DNA of 64,000 bases. Source: Actinocorallia herbida. GTDB lineage: Bacteria > Actinomycetota > Actinomycetes > Streptosporangiales > Streptosporangiaceae. Below the pieces are notes generated by a model. That model saw nothing but the letters and a program-made list of their open reading frames with translations. It was not told the DNA's origin and ran no database searches. Below are positions 36,487 through 47,217 of the stretch, piece by piece. The stretch is from contig NZ_RJKE01000001.1 of assembly GCF_003751225.1 (NCBI RefSeq), positions 6,510,001-6,574,000 of the forward strand, written 5' to 3'. A program made the position numbers and the translations under genes. How positions within the stretch are numbered: the first letter of the stretch is position 1; the number at the start of each line of letters is the position of its first letter.

Positions 36487-36521
36487 GAAGGCCCGTACCG
36501 GAGTCCCCGGTGCGGGCCTTC
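36487..36521. terminator. Bidirectional hairpin between rbpA and the FxsA gene
   Basis: GAAGGCCCGTACCGG pairs with CCGGTGCGGGCCTTC around five bases, with one T-G wobble. It sits between the convergent genes ending at 36448 and 36559. Confidence 0.8.
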
Positions 36522-36558
36522 TCCGCGCTCCGCCCGGACCTGTGCGGCTCCGTCCGGT

Positions 36559-37107
36559 TCAGCGCCGCCCCGAGCCGGCGTCGCCCTCGTCGTCGCGCAG
36601 GACGTCGCCGCGCAGGATCTGCCCCTGGACGGGGCCCTGGCCCGGCCCGTCGTCCTCCTCGTCGACCACCTCGCCGCGGATCACGTCACCCTGACCGGGG
36701 AACACCGGCCCGCCGGGAAAGCCCGCCACCGGGCCGATCCTGGCGGCGCGGCGCTCGGCCCAGACCATGAGGACCCTGCGGACCAGCGGACGGGTGAAGG
36801 GCAGGACGCACAGGAACCCGAAGACGTCGGTGACGAAGCCCGGGACGATCAGCAGGACGCCGCCCGCGAGGATGAGGAACCCGTCGGCGAGCTCCCGGTC
36901 CGGCATGCGGCCCTGGGCGAGCGTGGCGTTGAGGCTCGACCACGCGCGCTTGCCCTCGCGCTTGACGAACCAGAGGCCGAGAAGGGTCTCGGCCACCAGC
37001 AGCAGAAGGGTCCACCAGCCGCCGATCGCCTGGCCGACCTGGATGATCACATAGATCTCGATGATCGGCAGGAGGACGAACAGAAGCGGAAGAAGCAGCG
37101 GCCACAT
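36559..37107 (-). CDS. FxsA family membrane protein
   Basis: This 182-residue protein has N-terminal membrane helices (LLLPLLFVLLPIIEIYVIIQVG, WWTLLLLVAETLLGLWFV) and the FxsA signature REGKRAW...LADGFLILAGGVLLIVPGFVTDVFGFL. A hydrophilic Gly/Asp-rich tail follows. E. coli FxsA relieves F-exclusion of phage T7; its cellular role in actinobacteria is unknown. The ATG is at 37107. It is divergent from the Lnt gene. Confidence 0.9.
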   Translation of the reverse strand: MWPLLLPLLFVLLPIIEIYVIIQVGQAIGGWWTLLLLVAETLLGLWFVKREGKRAWSSLNATLAQGRMPDRELADGFLILAGGVLLIVPGFVTDVFGFLCVLPFTRPLVRRVLMVWAERRAARIGPVAGFPGGPVFPGQGDVIRGEVVDEEDDGPGQGPVQGQILRGDVLRDDEGDAGSGRR

Positions 37108-37156
37108 GTCTTCATCATCCCCGATGATGTGCGGTGTCCGAACTGCTGGTTCATGT

Positions 37157-37184
37157 TTGACAGGGCAATGGATTCCGGTAGTTT
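37157..37184 (+). promoter_or_regulatory. Candidate promoter TTGACA-N16-TAGTTT
   Basis: A perfect -35 and a TAnnnT -10 with 16-base spacing lie about 165 bases before the Lnt start. This would give a long leader. It is the best housekeeping-type match in the window. Confidence 0.5.
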
Positions 37185-37349
37185 GAGCCGTCTGGTCCAG
37201 ACCGGACCCGACGGGCTCGGGCATCCTATAGACAACGGACACCGCCTCCACTGCCTGTGGGGACGCGTCCGGCCCGACGGATGTCCGGGCCCGCGTCCTT
37301 TGCCGGTACCTTTCATGCGACGGGGCGCGCCGGGAACGCTGGAGATGGT

Positions 37350-38978
37350 GTGACGCAGGAGACGGTGACGGCCGAGTCCCGAGAGGCCCCCCGCGAGCCG
37401 CAGGCCGCAGGCGGGCCGCGACGGGCGCCGCGGATCGCGCTGTGCGCGGCCGCCGGCCTGATCATGTACCTCGCCTTCCCGCCCAATGTCCTCGGCCCCG
37501 ATGAGGGCGGCGCCACCGGCATCTGGCCGCTCGCCCCCGTCGGCGTGGCGCTCCTGGCGCTGGCGCTGCGGGGCCTGCGCCCCTGGGCGGGCGCGCTGGG
37601 CGGCCTGGTGTGCGGCCTCTTCTTCTTCGTCCCGGTCCTGCCGGGCCTTCGGCCCATCGGCACCGACGTCTGGCTGGGGCTGAGCCTCACCGAGGCGCTC
37701 TACTTCGCGCCCATGGGCGCGGCGATGGCCTACGTCTCCAAGACCCGCCTGTGGCCGCTCTGGGTGGCCGGACTGTGGGTCGCCCAGGAGCTGGTGCGCG
37801 GCCGGGTGCCGCTCGGCGGCTTCCCCTGGGCCCGGCTGGCGTTCTCCCAGACCGACACCCCCTACACCGCGTTCGCCGCGCTCGGCGGCGCCCCCCTCGT
37901 CTCCTTCGCCACGGCCCTCACCGGGACCCTGCTCGCCTTCGCGGTCCTCGCCGCGGCGGCCAAGGGCCTGCGGACGGCCGCCCTGGCCGTCGCCGGGGCC
38001 CTGGCCGTCCCGCTGGTCGGCCTCGGGGTGCCGACCGGCTCGGGCGGCACCGGCGGTTCCGGCACCGCGGCGGGCGAGAGCGCGACCGTGGCCGTGATCC
38101 AGGGGAACGTGCCGCGGTCCGGCATGGACTTCCTCGGCCAGCGCCAGGCGGTGCTCAACAACCACATCGCGCGCACCCGGGAGCTCGCCGCGCAGGTCAA
38201 GGCGGGCGAGGTGCCCCAGCCCGACCTCGTCGTCTGGCCGGAGAACGCGAGCGACCTCGACCCCTACAACGACCCCGAGGCCCGCGCGCTGATCGACGCC
38301 GTCGTCAAGGAGGTCGGCGCCCCCGTCCTGGTCGGGGCGCTCACCTCGACCCCCGACGGGACCATGGTCGAGAACCGGGGGATCGCCTGGGACCCCGAGA
38401 CCGGCCCCGGCGAGTACTACACCAAGCGGCACCCCGTCCCGTTCGGGGAGTACATCCCCTTCCGCGGCGTGCTCACGAAGATCATCTCTCGGCTCGACCG
38501 GGTCCCCCGGGACTTCGCGCGGGGCACCCAGGACAACACCCTGGTCATGGACGGCGTCCCCGTCGGGGACGTCATCTGCTTCGAGGTCGCCTACGACGGG
38601 ATCGTCCGGGACGCGGCCGAGGCTCGGATCCTCGTCGTCCAGACCAACAACGCCACCTACGGGCACACCAGCCTGCCGTGGCAGCAGCTCGCCATGTCGC
38701 GGCTGCGGGCCGTCGAGCACGACCGGACGGTGCTCGTCGCGGCCACCAGCGGGATCAGCGCGATCGTCGCCCCCGACGGCACCCTGATCGACCGGTCCCG
38801 CGAATTCACCCCCGATGTGCAGGTGGCCTCCGTGCCGCTCCGCACCTCGGTTACCATCAGTGACCGCCTCGGCGGGCTGCCCGAATGGCTGCTCGCTCTG
38901 GTCGGCGTCGCCGGGGTGGGCCTGGCGCTCACCGCGCGGAGGCGGGCCTCGAGAACAGGCCCCGGAGAGGCAGCATGA
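37350..38978 (+). CDS. lnt: Apolipoprotein N-acyltransferase
   Basis: This 542-residue protein N-acylates the Cys of mature lipoproteins, the last step of lipoprotein maturation. About six N-terminal and one C-terminal membrane helices flank a nitrilase-like domain whose catalytic set is E298 (VVWPENAS), K359 ([16 protein letters not shown]) and C410 ([11 protein letters not shown]). The GTG follows GGAGAT. Its stop overlaps the next ATG (ATGA at 38975-38978). In Mycobacterium tuberculosis the two activities are fused in one protein; here they are coupled but separate. Confidence 0.93.
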   Translation: MTQETVTAESREAPREPQAAGGPRRAPRIALCAAAGLIMYLAFPPNVLGPDEGGATGIWPLAPVGVALLALALRGLRPWAGALGGLVCGLFFFVPVLPGLRPIGTDVWLGLSLTEALYFAPMGAAMAYVSKTRLWPLWVAGLWVAQELVRGRVPLGGFPWARLAFSQTDTPYTAFAALGGAPLVSFATALTGTLLAFAVLAAAAKGLRTAALAVAGALAVPLVGLGVPTGSGGTGGSGTAAGESATVAVIQGNVPRSGMDFLGQRQAVLNNHIARTRELAAQVKAGEVPQPDLVVWPENASDLDPYNDPEARALIDAVVKEVGAPVLVGALTSTPDGTMVENRGIAWDPETGPGEYYTKRHPVPFGEYIPFRGVLTKIISRLDRVPRDFARGTQDNTLVMDGVPVGDVICFEVAYDGIVRDAAEARILVVQTNNATYGHTSLPWQQLAMSRLRAVEHDRTVLVAATSGISAIVAPDGTLIDRSREFTPDVQVASVPLRTSVTISDRLGGLPEWLLALVGVAGVGLALTARRRASRTGPGEAA

Positions 38979-39688
38979 ACGCGATCGTCGTGATCATTCC
39001 GACGTACAACGAGCGGGACAACCTCCCCCTGATCACCGCGCGGGTCCGGGCCGCGGTGCCCGGCGCCGACCTGCTGGTGGTCGACGACGACAGCCCCGAC
39101 GGCACCGGCCTCCTCGCCGACGAGCTCGCCGCGGCCGACGACCACGTCCACGTGCTGCACCGCACGGCCAAGAACGGCCTGGGCGCCGCCTACCTCGCCG
39201 GTTTCCGGTGGGCGATCGAGCACGGCTACGACATCATGGTCGAGATGGACGCCGACGGCTCCCACCAGCCCGAGCAGCTCCCCCGGCTGCTGGAGGCGCT
39301 GGAAGAGGCCGACCTGGTGATCGGCGCCCGCTGGGTGCCCGGCGGCGAGGTCGAGAACTGGCCGAAGCGCCGCGAGATCCTCTCCCGGAGCGCCAACACC
39401 TACGCCCGCCTCATGCTCGGCATGCCCCTGCACGACGCCACGGGCGGCTACCGCGCCTTCCGCCGCGAGACCCTGGAGAAGCTGGACCTGGAGGACGTCG
39501 ACTCGCGCGGCTACTGCTTCCAGGTCGATCTCGCGCTGCGCGCCCACCGGGCGGGCCTGCGCGTGGCCGAGGTCCCGATCACCTTCGTCGACCGGGTGCA
39601 CGGCTCCAGCAAGATGAACAGCTCGGTGATCGCGGAGTCCATGCTCCGCGTCACCGCCTGGGGCATCCGCTCGCGCTTCGGCCGCTGA
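38975..39688 (+). CDS. ppm1: Polyprenol monophosphomannose synthase (dolichol-P-mannose synthase type)
   Basis: This 237-residue GT2 enzyme transfers mannose from GDP-mannose to polyprenol phosphate, feeding protein mannosylation and lipoglycan synthesis. The landmarks are [36 protein letters not shown] (the DAD metal site), [12 protein letters not shown] and DRVHGSSKM. It has no transmembrane domain of its own, matching the mycobacterial Ppm1 catalytic part. Coupling to lnt suggests the pair acts together at the membrane. Confidence 0.93.
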   Translation: MNAIVVIIPTYNERDNLPLITARVRAAVPGADLLVVDDDSPDGTGLLADELAAADDHVHVLHRTAKNGLGAAYLAGFRWAIEHGYDIMVEMDADGSHQPEQLPRLLEALEEADLVIGARWVPGGEVENWPKRREILSRSANTYARLMLGMPLHDATGGYRAFRRETLEKLDLEDVDSRGYCFQVDLALRAHRAGLRVAEVPITFVDRVHGSSKMNSSVIAESMLRVTAWGIRSRFGR

Positions 39689-39798
39689 CCGTCCCCCCTT
39701 TCTGGGAGCACCGTCCCGTCTCCTCCGGGAGGCGGCGACACGCCTTCCTTTCCCGTGCGATCCTCCGGAAAAGCGCCTCCTTCTCCGGAGTGATCACC

Positions 39799-40245
39799 GT
39801 GACCGAAGTCCCCTCGTCCCTCGAATTCCGCCTGACCGGCAAGCAGTTCTGGAAGCCGGTGCTCCTGCCCGTCGAGCTCTGCGCAGGGGTCGGCCTGCTC
39901 TTCGCCGTCGTCGACGGATCGGTGGCGACGCTCGGGATCATGCTCCTCATCGGCGCGGCCTTCACCGCCTTCCTCCACCGGCTGCTGCGCCGCATGTACC
40001 TGCGTCTCGACGCCGAGGGCGTCTCCTCCCGCATGTTCCGCGCCCGCTCCGCCGCCTGGCCCACGGTCTCCGGCTTCGGCGAGGGCTCCTATGCCCAGGC
40101 CTCAGGCGTCCTCCACGTCCCCGCCCTCCACCTCAAGGACGGCTCCGCCTACCGCCTCCCCGCCCCCCGCTCCGACTCCCCCACCTACCGCGAGGACCTC
40201 CAGTCCATCCGCGCCTTCGCCCACCACCGCATCTCCCGCCCCTGA
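39799..40245 (+). CDS. PH-like membrane protein
   Basis: This 148-residue protein has two membrane helices (about 22-42 and 45-65) and then a bacterial PH-like domain (MYLRLDAEGVSSRMFRARSAAWPTVSGFG). GGAG nine bases upstream sets the GTG at 39799. It sits alone, 110 bases after ppm1, and could share the operon. No function is known. Confidence 0.7.
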   Translation: MTEVPSSLEFRLTGKQFWKPVLLPVELCAGVGLLFAVVDGSVATLGIMLLIGAAFTAFLHRLLRRMYLRLDAEGVSSRMFRARSAAWPTVSGFGEGSYAQASGVLHVPALHLKDGSAYRLPAPRSDSPTYREDLQSIRAFAHHRISRP

Positions 40246-40366
40246 TCCGGGGAAGAGGCCGCAGGCCCTTTCCCATGAGCCGAAACATCGGCTTGATATT
40301 GCCCGAAACCGGCTAAATCGCGAAATTCATGAATGGCTCTGATTCGCCCTCGAACGGCGTCCTACC

Positions 40367-41821
40367 ATGAGCAGGATGACGACGCTCGATCCCCAGGCGA
40401 TCCTGGACGGCCGGACCCCCGGCCGTCCTTCGCTGAAGTTGATCGTCGGGATGGTCGTCACCTCGACCTGCGCCCTCGCCGCGCTCGCGGTCTTCGCCTT
40501 CCTCGGCGATGGAGGCACCTTCTTCGTCGGGCTCGCGCTGGCCCTGCTGCCGGTGCCGATCCTGCTGTCGGCGGTCCTGCTGCTCGACAGACTCGAACCC
40601 AAGCCCGTCAGAGGCCTGGTGTCCGCGTTCCTGTGGGGCGCGGGCGCGGCGGCGGTCGGTGGGCTGATCTTGAACACCTTGGGCTACAGCTTCGCCTCCG
40701 TGTCTTTCTTCGGCGACGACAAGGGCCTGGTGTGGACCGCGACGGTGGGCGCTCCGGTCATCGAGGAGTCGTTGAAGGGCGCGGTCCTGTTCGTGCTGCT
40801 GTGGTTCCGGCGCAACGAGATCGATGGGATCACCGACGGGATCGTCTACGCCGCGATGGTCGCGCTCGGCTTCGCGATGATGGAGAACATCTCCTACTAC
40901 ATGCAGGCCATCGACGCCGGGGGCCAGGGCCGTCTGGAGGCCGTGTTCATCCTCCGGGGGCTGATCTCCCCCCTCGGCCACCCCCTGTTCACCGCGATGA
41001 CGGGCCTGGGCGTGGCGTGGGCGGCCAACCACCGGCGCGGGCGGATCCCGGCCGTCATGGCGGGGCTGGCGGGAGCGATCCTGCTGCACGCGCTGTGGAA
41101 CGGCGCGGCGGCCTACGGGGTCAGGGGCCTCGCGGTCGTGTACGTGCTGGACTTCTGCCTGCTGCTGGTACTGCTGACACTGGTCTTCTTCGAACGCCGC
41201 GCGCTGGTGCACCAGATCGGCAGGCACCTGCCCGCCTACGTCCCGACCGGCCTGGTCTCACCACAGGACATCGTCATGCTCGGCCACATCCAGCGCCGCC
41301 GCGACGCCCGCCGCTGGGCCAGAAAAGTCGGCGGCAAAGGCGCAGCCCGCGCCATGTCGGACTACCAACTGGGCGCCACCGAACTCGTCCTGCTCCACAA
41401 ACGCCTGGACGCCGGAGTCATCGAAACCGACTTCTTCACCACCCGCCGCACCCAACTGCTCAACCTCATGGCCGTCGCCCGCCAAGCACTACTCCTCAGC
41501 AGACCCGGCCGGCAACCCGTCACCCCACCCTGGGGACCATCAGGTCTGAAAGAACCCCTGCCGGTCGGATCCCGGTGGCCCATCGAAGGACGCGTCCAGC
41601 GGCCCGAGGCTCCTCTTCGGCAGGAGCGGGCGACGCCGCGTGACGCGCCTTCGGCGCAGAGCACCGCCGAAGGCCCTGCCCAGGCGCTCTCCGCCGAGTC
41701 CGCAACGGCCTTCGCCGCCGACGTCTCCCGGTTCTTCCTCGACCTCGGCCCTCCGCCATCGGAGGACACCGCCGATTCTTCACCCGACCCGACGCCGCAC
41801 GACCATGGGGCCGCCAGATGA
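40367..41821 (+). CDS. PrsW family intramembrane protease
   Basis: This 484-residue protein has eight to nine membrane helices (about 25-285) with PrsW landmarks: the EESLKG glutamates, AAMVALGFAMMENISYY, PLGHPLFTAMTG and LHALWNG. In Bacillus PrsW makes the first cut of the anti-sigma factor RsiW. The C-terminal 190 residues are hydrophilic and carry a disordered Pro/Ala-rich tail, longer than usual. Its stop overlaps the next start (ATGA). Confidence 0.88.
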   Translation: MSRMTTLDPQAILDGRTPGRPSLKLIVGMVVTSTCALAALAVFAFLGDGGTFFVGLALALLPVPILLSAVLLLDRLEPKPVRGLVSAFLWGAGAAAVGGLILNTLGYSFASVSFFGDDKGLVWTATVGAPVIEESLKGAVLFVLLWFRRNEIDGITDGIVYAAMVALGFAMMENISYYMQAIDAGGQGRLEAVFILRGLISPLGHPLFTAMTGLGVAWAANHRRGRIPAVMAGLAGAILLHALWNGAAAYGVRGLAVVYVLDFCLLLVLLTLVFFERRALVHQIGRHLPAYVPTGLVSPQDIVMLGHIQRRRDARRWARKVGGKGAARAMSDYQLGATELVLLHKRLDAGVIETDFFTTRRTQLLNLMAVARQALLLSRPGRQPVTPPWGPSGLKEPLPVGSRWPIEGRVQRPEAPLRQERATPRDAPSAQSTAEGPAQALSAESATAFAADVSRFFLDLGPPPSEDTADSSPDPTPHDHGAAR

Positions 41822-42243
41822 ACCGGACACCGGATGAGCCCCGGCCGGACGAGTGGTTCGACATCGCCAAGCAGTGGGCGGAGTTGCCCGTCGGCCATCT
41901 GAGGATCGCCGTCCGGGCCGTCGAGACCAGGGACGTCCGCGCGCATGAGTACCGGATGGAGGAGCTCAGGCTCGGCGCGCGCCGCGAGTCGGAGCAGAGG
42001 ACCCACCGCCTCTACATGGCGGGTCTGATCACGGGCTTCCTCATCGCCGTCGGCATGCTCACGGGAGCCGTCATCGTCGGCATCAACGACCAGCCTTGGC
42101 TCGCCGCCATGCTGGCCGGCCCGAGTGTGCTCGCGCTCGCGACGCTGTTCGTCCTGCGAAGGTCGGACCCCGCCCAAGTCGGTTCCGTCGGGCGGGCCCA
42201 TGGCGCGGCACTCGCGGCGTCGCAGCAGCCACCGGTGCTCTGA
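41818..42243 (+). CDS. Small membrane protein coupled to PrsW (DUF2335-like)
   Basis: This 141-residue protein has a helical N-terminus with HEYRMEELRLGARRESEQRTHRLYMAGLI, two membrane helices (about 66-86 and 92-111) and a short hydrophilic tail. The pattern resembles DUF2335 proteins but is not a confident match. Its ATG overlaps the PrsW stop, so it is translated with it and may be a partner or substrate. Confidence 0.7.
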   Translation: MNRTPDEPRPDEWFDIAKQWAELPVGHLRIAVRAVETRDVRAHEYRMEELRLGARRESEQRTHRLYMAGLITGFLIAVGMLTGAVIVGINDQPWLAAMLAGPSVLALATLFVLRRSDPAQVGSVGRAHGAALAASQQPPVL

Positions 42244-42284
42244 GCCGCCGGTGATGACGTGCCCGGTCATCGGCCCGAGGCGGC
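42244..42284. terminator. Hairpin with bulged stem between the DUF2335-like and ngcG genes
   Basis: An outer GCCGCC/GGCGGC pair encloses an inner GTGATGAC/GTCATC-like stem. It lies between convergent genes ending at 42243 and 42343. The stem is imperfect. Confidence 0.4.
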
Positions 42285-42342
42285 GGCCCCATGCCGTCCT
42301 GTCCGGGGGCACGGGGCCGCGAAGGAGCGGTCGTCGTCAGGG

Positions 42343-43287
42343 CTACTTGACGGCGCCGGCGGTGAGGCCGGCCTGGATCTGGCGCTGGAAGATGATGTAG
42401 ACGATGATCACCGGGATGATGGCCATGCTGAGGGCGGCCATCAGGGCGGGCCAGTCCTGGCGGTAGCCGGCCGAGGTGCTGATGGTGGCGATGGCCTGCG
42501 GGAGGACCCATTTGTCCTGGTCGGCGGGGACGATGATGATCGGGAGCAGGTACTGGTTCCACTGGCCGATCACGTTGAAGATCGTGATGGAGACGAGGCC
42601 GGGGCGGGCCATCGGCATCATGATCTGGAAGAACGTGCGCATGTGGCCCGCGCCGTCGATGAAGGCGGCCTCGGCCACCGACGTCGGCAGGGTCCGGAAG
42701 AACGCGGTCAGGAAGAACACGGTGAACGGCAGCGAGTAGGCGACGTACACGAGGATGAGGCCCTGGTAGGTGTTGTGCACGTGCAGGTTCTGCACGACCT
42801 TGAACAGCGGGACCAGGGCGAGGAAGACCGGGAACATCATCCCGGACACGAACATGAAGTAGATGAGCTTGCTGCCGCGGAACTCGTACCGCGCGAGGAC
42901 GTAGGCGGCCATCGCGCCGAGCAGCATCGTCAGGAACGTGCTGATGGTCACGACGAACACGCTGTTCAGCAGGTAGCGGCCGATGTTCGCGTCGCTCCAG
43001 GCGCGGCCCCAGGCGTCGAAGTGCCAGGAGGCCGGCAGCGTCCAGGCGTCGCCGAAGATCTCGGCGTTGGTCTTGAACGCCGCGACGAACGTCCACACGA
43101 TCGGGACGATCACCAGCAGCGCCCAGACCGCCAGGGCGACATGGGACAGCCCGGAGAACACCCCGGACGCCACCTTGGCGGCGGGCTTGCCTCCGCCCGG
43201 GCCGGAAGCGGCGCCCTTCCGAACGGGCTGCGCGTCCGCGGGCAGGGCGGGCAGATCGGTGCTCGTGGTCTCTGCGTTGGTCTTCAT
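42343..43287 (-). CDS. ngcG: N-acetylglucosamine/chitobiose-type ABC permease (NgcG)
   Basis: This 314-residue MalG-type inner-membrane permease has about six helices and the EAA loop EAAFIDGAGHMRTFFQIMMP, which docks the ATPase. Sugar specificity is inferred from the neighbouring binding protein. It starts nine bases after the NgcF-type permease gene and is the last gene of the operon. No ATPase gene is present in this operon. Confidence 0.9.
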   Translation of the reverse strand: MKTNAETTSTDLPALPADAQPVRKGAASGPGGGKPAAKVASGVFSGLSHVALAVWALLVIVPIVWTFVAAFKTNAEIFGDAWTLPASWHFDAWGRAWSDANIGRYLLNSVFVVTISTFLTMLLGAMAAYVLARYEFRGSKLIYFMFVSGMMFPVFLALVPLFKVVQNLHVHNTYQGLILVYVAYSLPFTVFFLTAFFRTLPTSVAEAAFIDGAGHMRTFFQIMMPMARPGLVSITIFNVIGQWNQYLLPIIIVPADQDKWVLPQAIATISTSAGYRQDWPALMAALSMAIIPVIIVYIIFQRQIQAGLTAGAVK

Positions 43288-43296
43288 CGGCCGGCC

Positions 43297-44208
43297 TTAG
43301 AACTCGATGCGTTCGCGGCGGGTGACGCGCAGGGTGAGCGCCGCGAAGGTCAGGGTCATGAAGAACAGGACGACGCCCATGGCCGAGGCGTAGCCGAGCT
43401 CGGAGTAGCGGAAGACCTGGCGGTAGATCTCCAGCGCCACCACGGTGGTGGAGTTGTCGGGGCCGCCCTGGTCGACCGACAGGACCTGCACGATGGCGAA
43501 CATGTCGAACGCCGCGATCCCGAGGTAGATCCAGCCGACCTGGAGGGTGTCCCACAGCAGCGGGAGCGTCACCCGGAAGAAGAGGGTGAACCTGCCCGCG
43601 CCGTCGATGGCCGCGGCCTCGAACACGTCCTTGGGGATGGAGGACATCCCGGCGGAGAACAGGACGACGTAGAAGCCGACGCCCTGCCAGACGACGACGC
43701 CGATGATCGACCACAGGGCGAGCTTCGGGTCGTTGAGGAACTGGACGGGGGCGACCCCGACCTTGGCGAGCAGGCCGTTGAGCATGCCGCTCTCGTTCGG
43801 CCGGTAGACGGCCTGGAACAGCACGCCGAGGATCGCCACCGCCAGCACCTGCGGCAGGAAGAAGATCACCTTGTAGAAGCCGGAGAACCGGACCCCCCGC
43901 ATCGTGCCGCTCTTGCCCGCGCCCCCGCCGACGTTCAGCAGGAACGAGAAGAACAGCGCGATGACGAGGGTCGCCAGCGGCAGGGTGATGAGGATCCACA
44001 GGTGGTGCCAGAGCGCCGAGGTGAACGCCTCGTCCTCGAAGAGGTCTCGGAAGTTCTTCAGTCCGACGTACTCGGGCGCCTTGTAGCCGTTCCACTTCGT
44101 GAGCGCGATCTGGAAGGCCTGGACGTACGGGCCGATCACGAAGACGGCGTACAGGACCACCGGGATCGCGAGGAACCCGATGATGAAGGGATATCTACCC
44201 TGCCGCAT
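43297..44208 (-). CDS. ngcF: N-acetylglucosamine/chitobiose-type ABC permease (NgcF)
   Basis: This 303-residue MalF-type permease has about six helices and the loop EAAAIDGAGRFTLFFRVTLP for ATPase contact. It lies between the binding-protein gene and the second permease. A GGAG box lies before the ATG. Together with NgcG it should form the transport channel. Confidence 0.9.
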   Translation of the reverse strand: MRQGRYPFIIGFLAIPVVLYAVFVIGPYVQAFQIALTKWNGYKAPEYVGLKNFRDLFEDEAFTSALWHHLWILITLPLATLVIALFFSFLLNVGGGAGKSGTMRGVRFSGFYKVIFFLPQVLAVAILGVLFQAVYRPNESGMLNGLLAKVGVAPVQFLNDPKLALWSIIGVVVWQGVGFYVVLFSAGMSSIPKDVFEAAAIDGAGRFTLFFRVTLPLLWDTLQVGWIYLGIAAFDMFAIVQVLSVDQGGPDNSTTVVALEIYRQVFRYSELGYASAMGVVLFFMTLTFAALTLRVTRRERIEF

Positions 44209-44252
44209 GGCTGGTTCTCCGGAATCTGGGCGTGATCTCAGGGGGGATAAGG

Positions 44253-45686
44253 TCAGGACGCCCGGGTCTGGATGTCGGCGCCGGCGTCCTCCTTGGCCTT
44301 GTCGGCCGCCTTCTGCATCTCCGCGCAGAACGTCTTGGCGTCGTTGCGGCCGTACATGAGGTTGTTGGTCTGGCGGCGGAGCTCGGTCTCCAGCTCCTTG
44401 TACCAGTTCTCGAACAGGCTCGTGGTGACCACGTTCTGCCCCGCGGCCTGCTGGGCGGCGAACACCGAGGTGAGGCCGGGCGAGAGGGTGAGGCCCTCGG
44501 CGGCGCCGTTCACGATGGTGAGCGAGCCGGACTTCTCGGTGAAGCCCTTCGCGCCGGCCTTCGACAGCATCTGGCGGAAGTACTCCATGCCGCCCTGCGG
44601 GTTCTCACCCTTGGCCGACACGAAGTAGTACTCGCCCGCCGCGACCCGGACGGCCTCATAGGGCATCGCGTCGGCGGAGCTGACGGACGGGGTCGGGGCG
44701 AGCCCGTACTTGAACGTCTTCGGGGTGGACGGGGCCTGCTCGTTCTCCAGCCAGGAACCGGACGGGTAGAAGGCGATCTTGCCCTGGTTCTGCTGGGTCT
44801 GGACCTCGGTGTGGATGAGTCCCTCGAAGGACTTGTCGGAGTACTTGGTGTTGATCTCGGCCCACGCGGCCGCGGCCTGCTCGACGGCCGGGTTCGTCCA
44901 GGCGCCGTCGACGAGGTTGTCGATGTCCAGCAGGACCTTGTTGCCGCCGATCTTCGCCGCCGAGATGAGGATCATCCAGTAGGCGTAGTAGGAGGCGTTC
45001 TTGCCCGCGTAGGCGAACGGGGTGAGGCCCGCGGCCTTGATCGTCTCGGCGAGGGTCTTGAACTCCTCGAAGGTCTTCGGCGGGGTCCAGCCCTTGGCCT
45101 TGAACAGCTCGGCGTCGTACCAGAGGCCGTAGGTGGTGGACACGTACGGGAGCAGGTACGGCTTGCCCGCGACGAGGCCGGCCTCGACCGCGCCCGGCAT
45201 GATGGTGTCGCGGACCTTCTTGGCGGGGTCGTCGACCGAGGGGGCGTCCCACAGGGCGGTGAGGTCCTGGAGGTGGCCGGCCTCGGCGAGGGCGCCGGTG
45301 TCCATGAGGTCGGTGCCGGAGTTGGCGACGACGTCGGGGATGTCGGTGCCGCTGGAGAACCGCGGCTGGAGGGCCTTGCCGATCTCGACGATGCCCTCGT
45401 GCTCGATCTTCACGCCGGGGAACGCCGTGACGTACATGGGCTCGTGGACCTGGGTGGCGTAGTCGTCGCCGAGGCCGCCCTTGAAGATGACGACGTTGAG
45501 CGGCTTGGCCGCGTCGACCTTGAACGGGTTCTTGGCGTCGCCGTCGGAGGCGACGTCGGTGCCGCCCTCCTCGCTGCCGCCGCCGGTCGCGCACGCGCTC
45601 AGCAGGGACAGGCCGGGCGCGGCTACGGCCACGAGGCCGAGCCGCTTCAGGACGTCGCGGCGAAGGAGGCCGGTGATCTCGGTCAT
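44253..45686 (-). CDS. ngcE: N-acetylglucosamine/chitobiose-type substrate-binding lipoprotein (NgcE)
   Basis: This 477-residue extracellular solute-binding protein matches NgcE of Streptomyces closely in layout. The N-terminus has a twin-arginine motif (RRDVLKR at 9-15) and the lipobox LSAC with Cys32, so it should be exported by Tat and lipid-anchored. The mature start (NPFKVDAAKPLNVVIFKGGLGDDYA) is the NgcE-type entry. Specificity for N-acetylglucosamine or chitobiose is inferred from that family. Confidence 0.9.
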   Translation of the reverse strand: MTEITGLLRRDVLKRLGLVAVAAPGLSLLSACATGGGSEEGGTDVASDGDAKNPFKVDAAKPLNVVIFKGGLGDDYATQVHEPMYVTAFPGVKIEHEGIVEIGKALQPRFSSGTDIPDVVANSGTDLMDTGALAEAGHLQDLTALWDAPSVDDPAKKVRDTIMPGAVEAGLVAGKPYLLPYVSTTYGLWYDAELFKAKGWTPPKTFEEFKTLAETIKAAGLTPFAYAGKNASYYAYWMILISAAKIGGNKVLLDIDNLVDGAWTNPAVEQAAAAWAEINTKYSDKSFEGLIHTEVQTQQNQGKIAFYPSGSWLENEQAPSTPKTFKYGLAPTPSVSSADAMPYEAVRVAAGEYYFVSAKGENPQGGMEYFRQMLSKAGAKGFTEKSGSLTIVNGAAEGLTLSPGLTSVFAAQQAAGQNVVTTSLFENWYKELETELRRQTNNLMYGRNDAKTFCAEMQKAADKAKEDAGADIQTRAS

Positions 45687-45762
45687 GAGTGCTGTCTCCC
45701 TAGGGGGAAAAGAGGACGGGACAGGGGCAAGGGATGCGGGGTCACGCGGGGTCGCCGCGCGT

Positions 45763-46953
<1,191 letters not shown>

Positions 46954-46986
46954 GACCTGCCTCCTCTCACACCCGGAAGATTAACT

Positions 46987-47005
46987 ATTAGGAAAGTGTC
47001 CTAAT
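46987..47005. promoter_or_regulatory. ROK operator ATTAGGA-N5-TCCTAAT
   Basis: This is a perfect 7-base inverted repeat with a five-base spacer, 33 bases before the ROK gene's ATG. Actinobacterial ROK repressors bind sites of the TTAGGAAA-TTTCCTAA kind, so this is probably the autoregulatory operator that also governs ngcEFG. Confidence 0.75.
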
Positions 47006-47125
47006 CATTGAGGTGAAGGTAGATCCCGATCGGCCGACCGTCAAGCGCGCGTACATCCCTCCGACACGTTCGCAACCAACCCGTGACAGAGCCGCCCGCG
47101 CCGTGTTTCCCGCACATGACGAAGA

Positions 47126-47150
47126 CCCCGCCCGCGTGATGCGGACGGGG
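47126..47150 (-). terminator. Hairpin downstream of the alpha/beta-hydrolase gene
   Basis: CCCCG-C-CCGC pairs with GCGG-A-CGGGG around five bases, with one C/A mismatch. It lies about 70 bases past the minus-strand stop at 47218. Confidence 0.5.
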
Positions 47151-47217
47151 CCTGCGAAGACTCCGGAGGCGTCTCAGAATACGGACTCGAAGTCAGGCTT
47201 CCTACCAGTGCGGCGGT

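Noticed and set aside
42259-44235. Plus-strand frame across the ngc permeases
   Set aside because: It is a low-complexity Asp/Glu/Arg/His product antisense to two clear membrane proteins.
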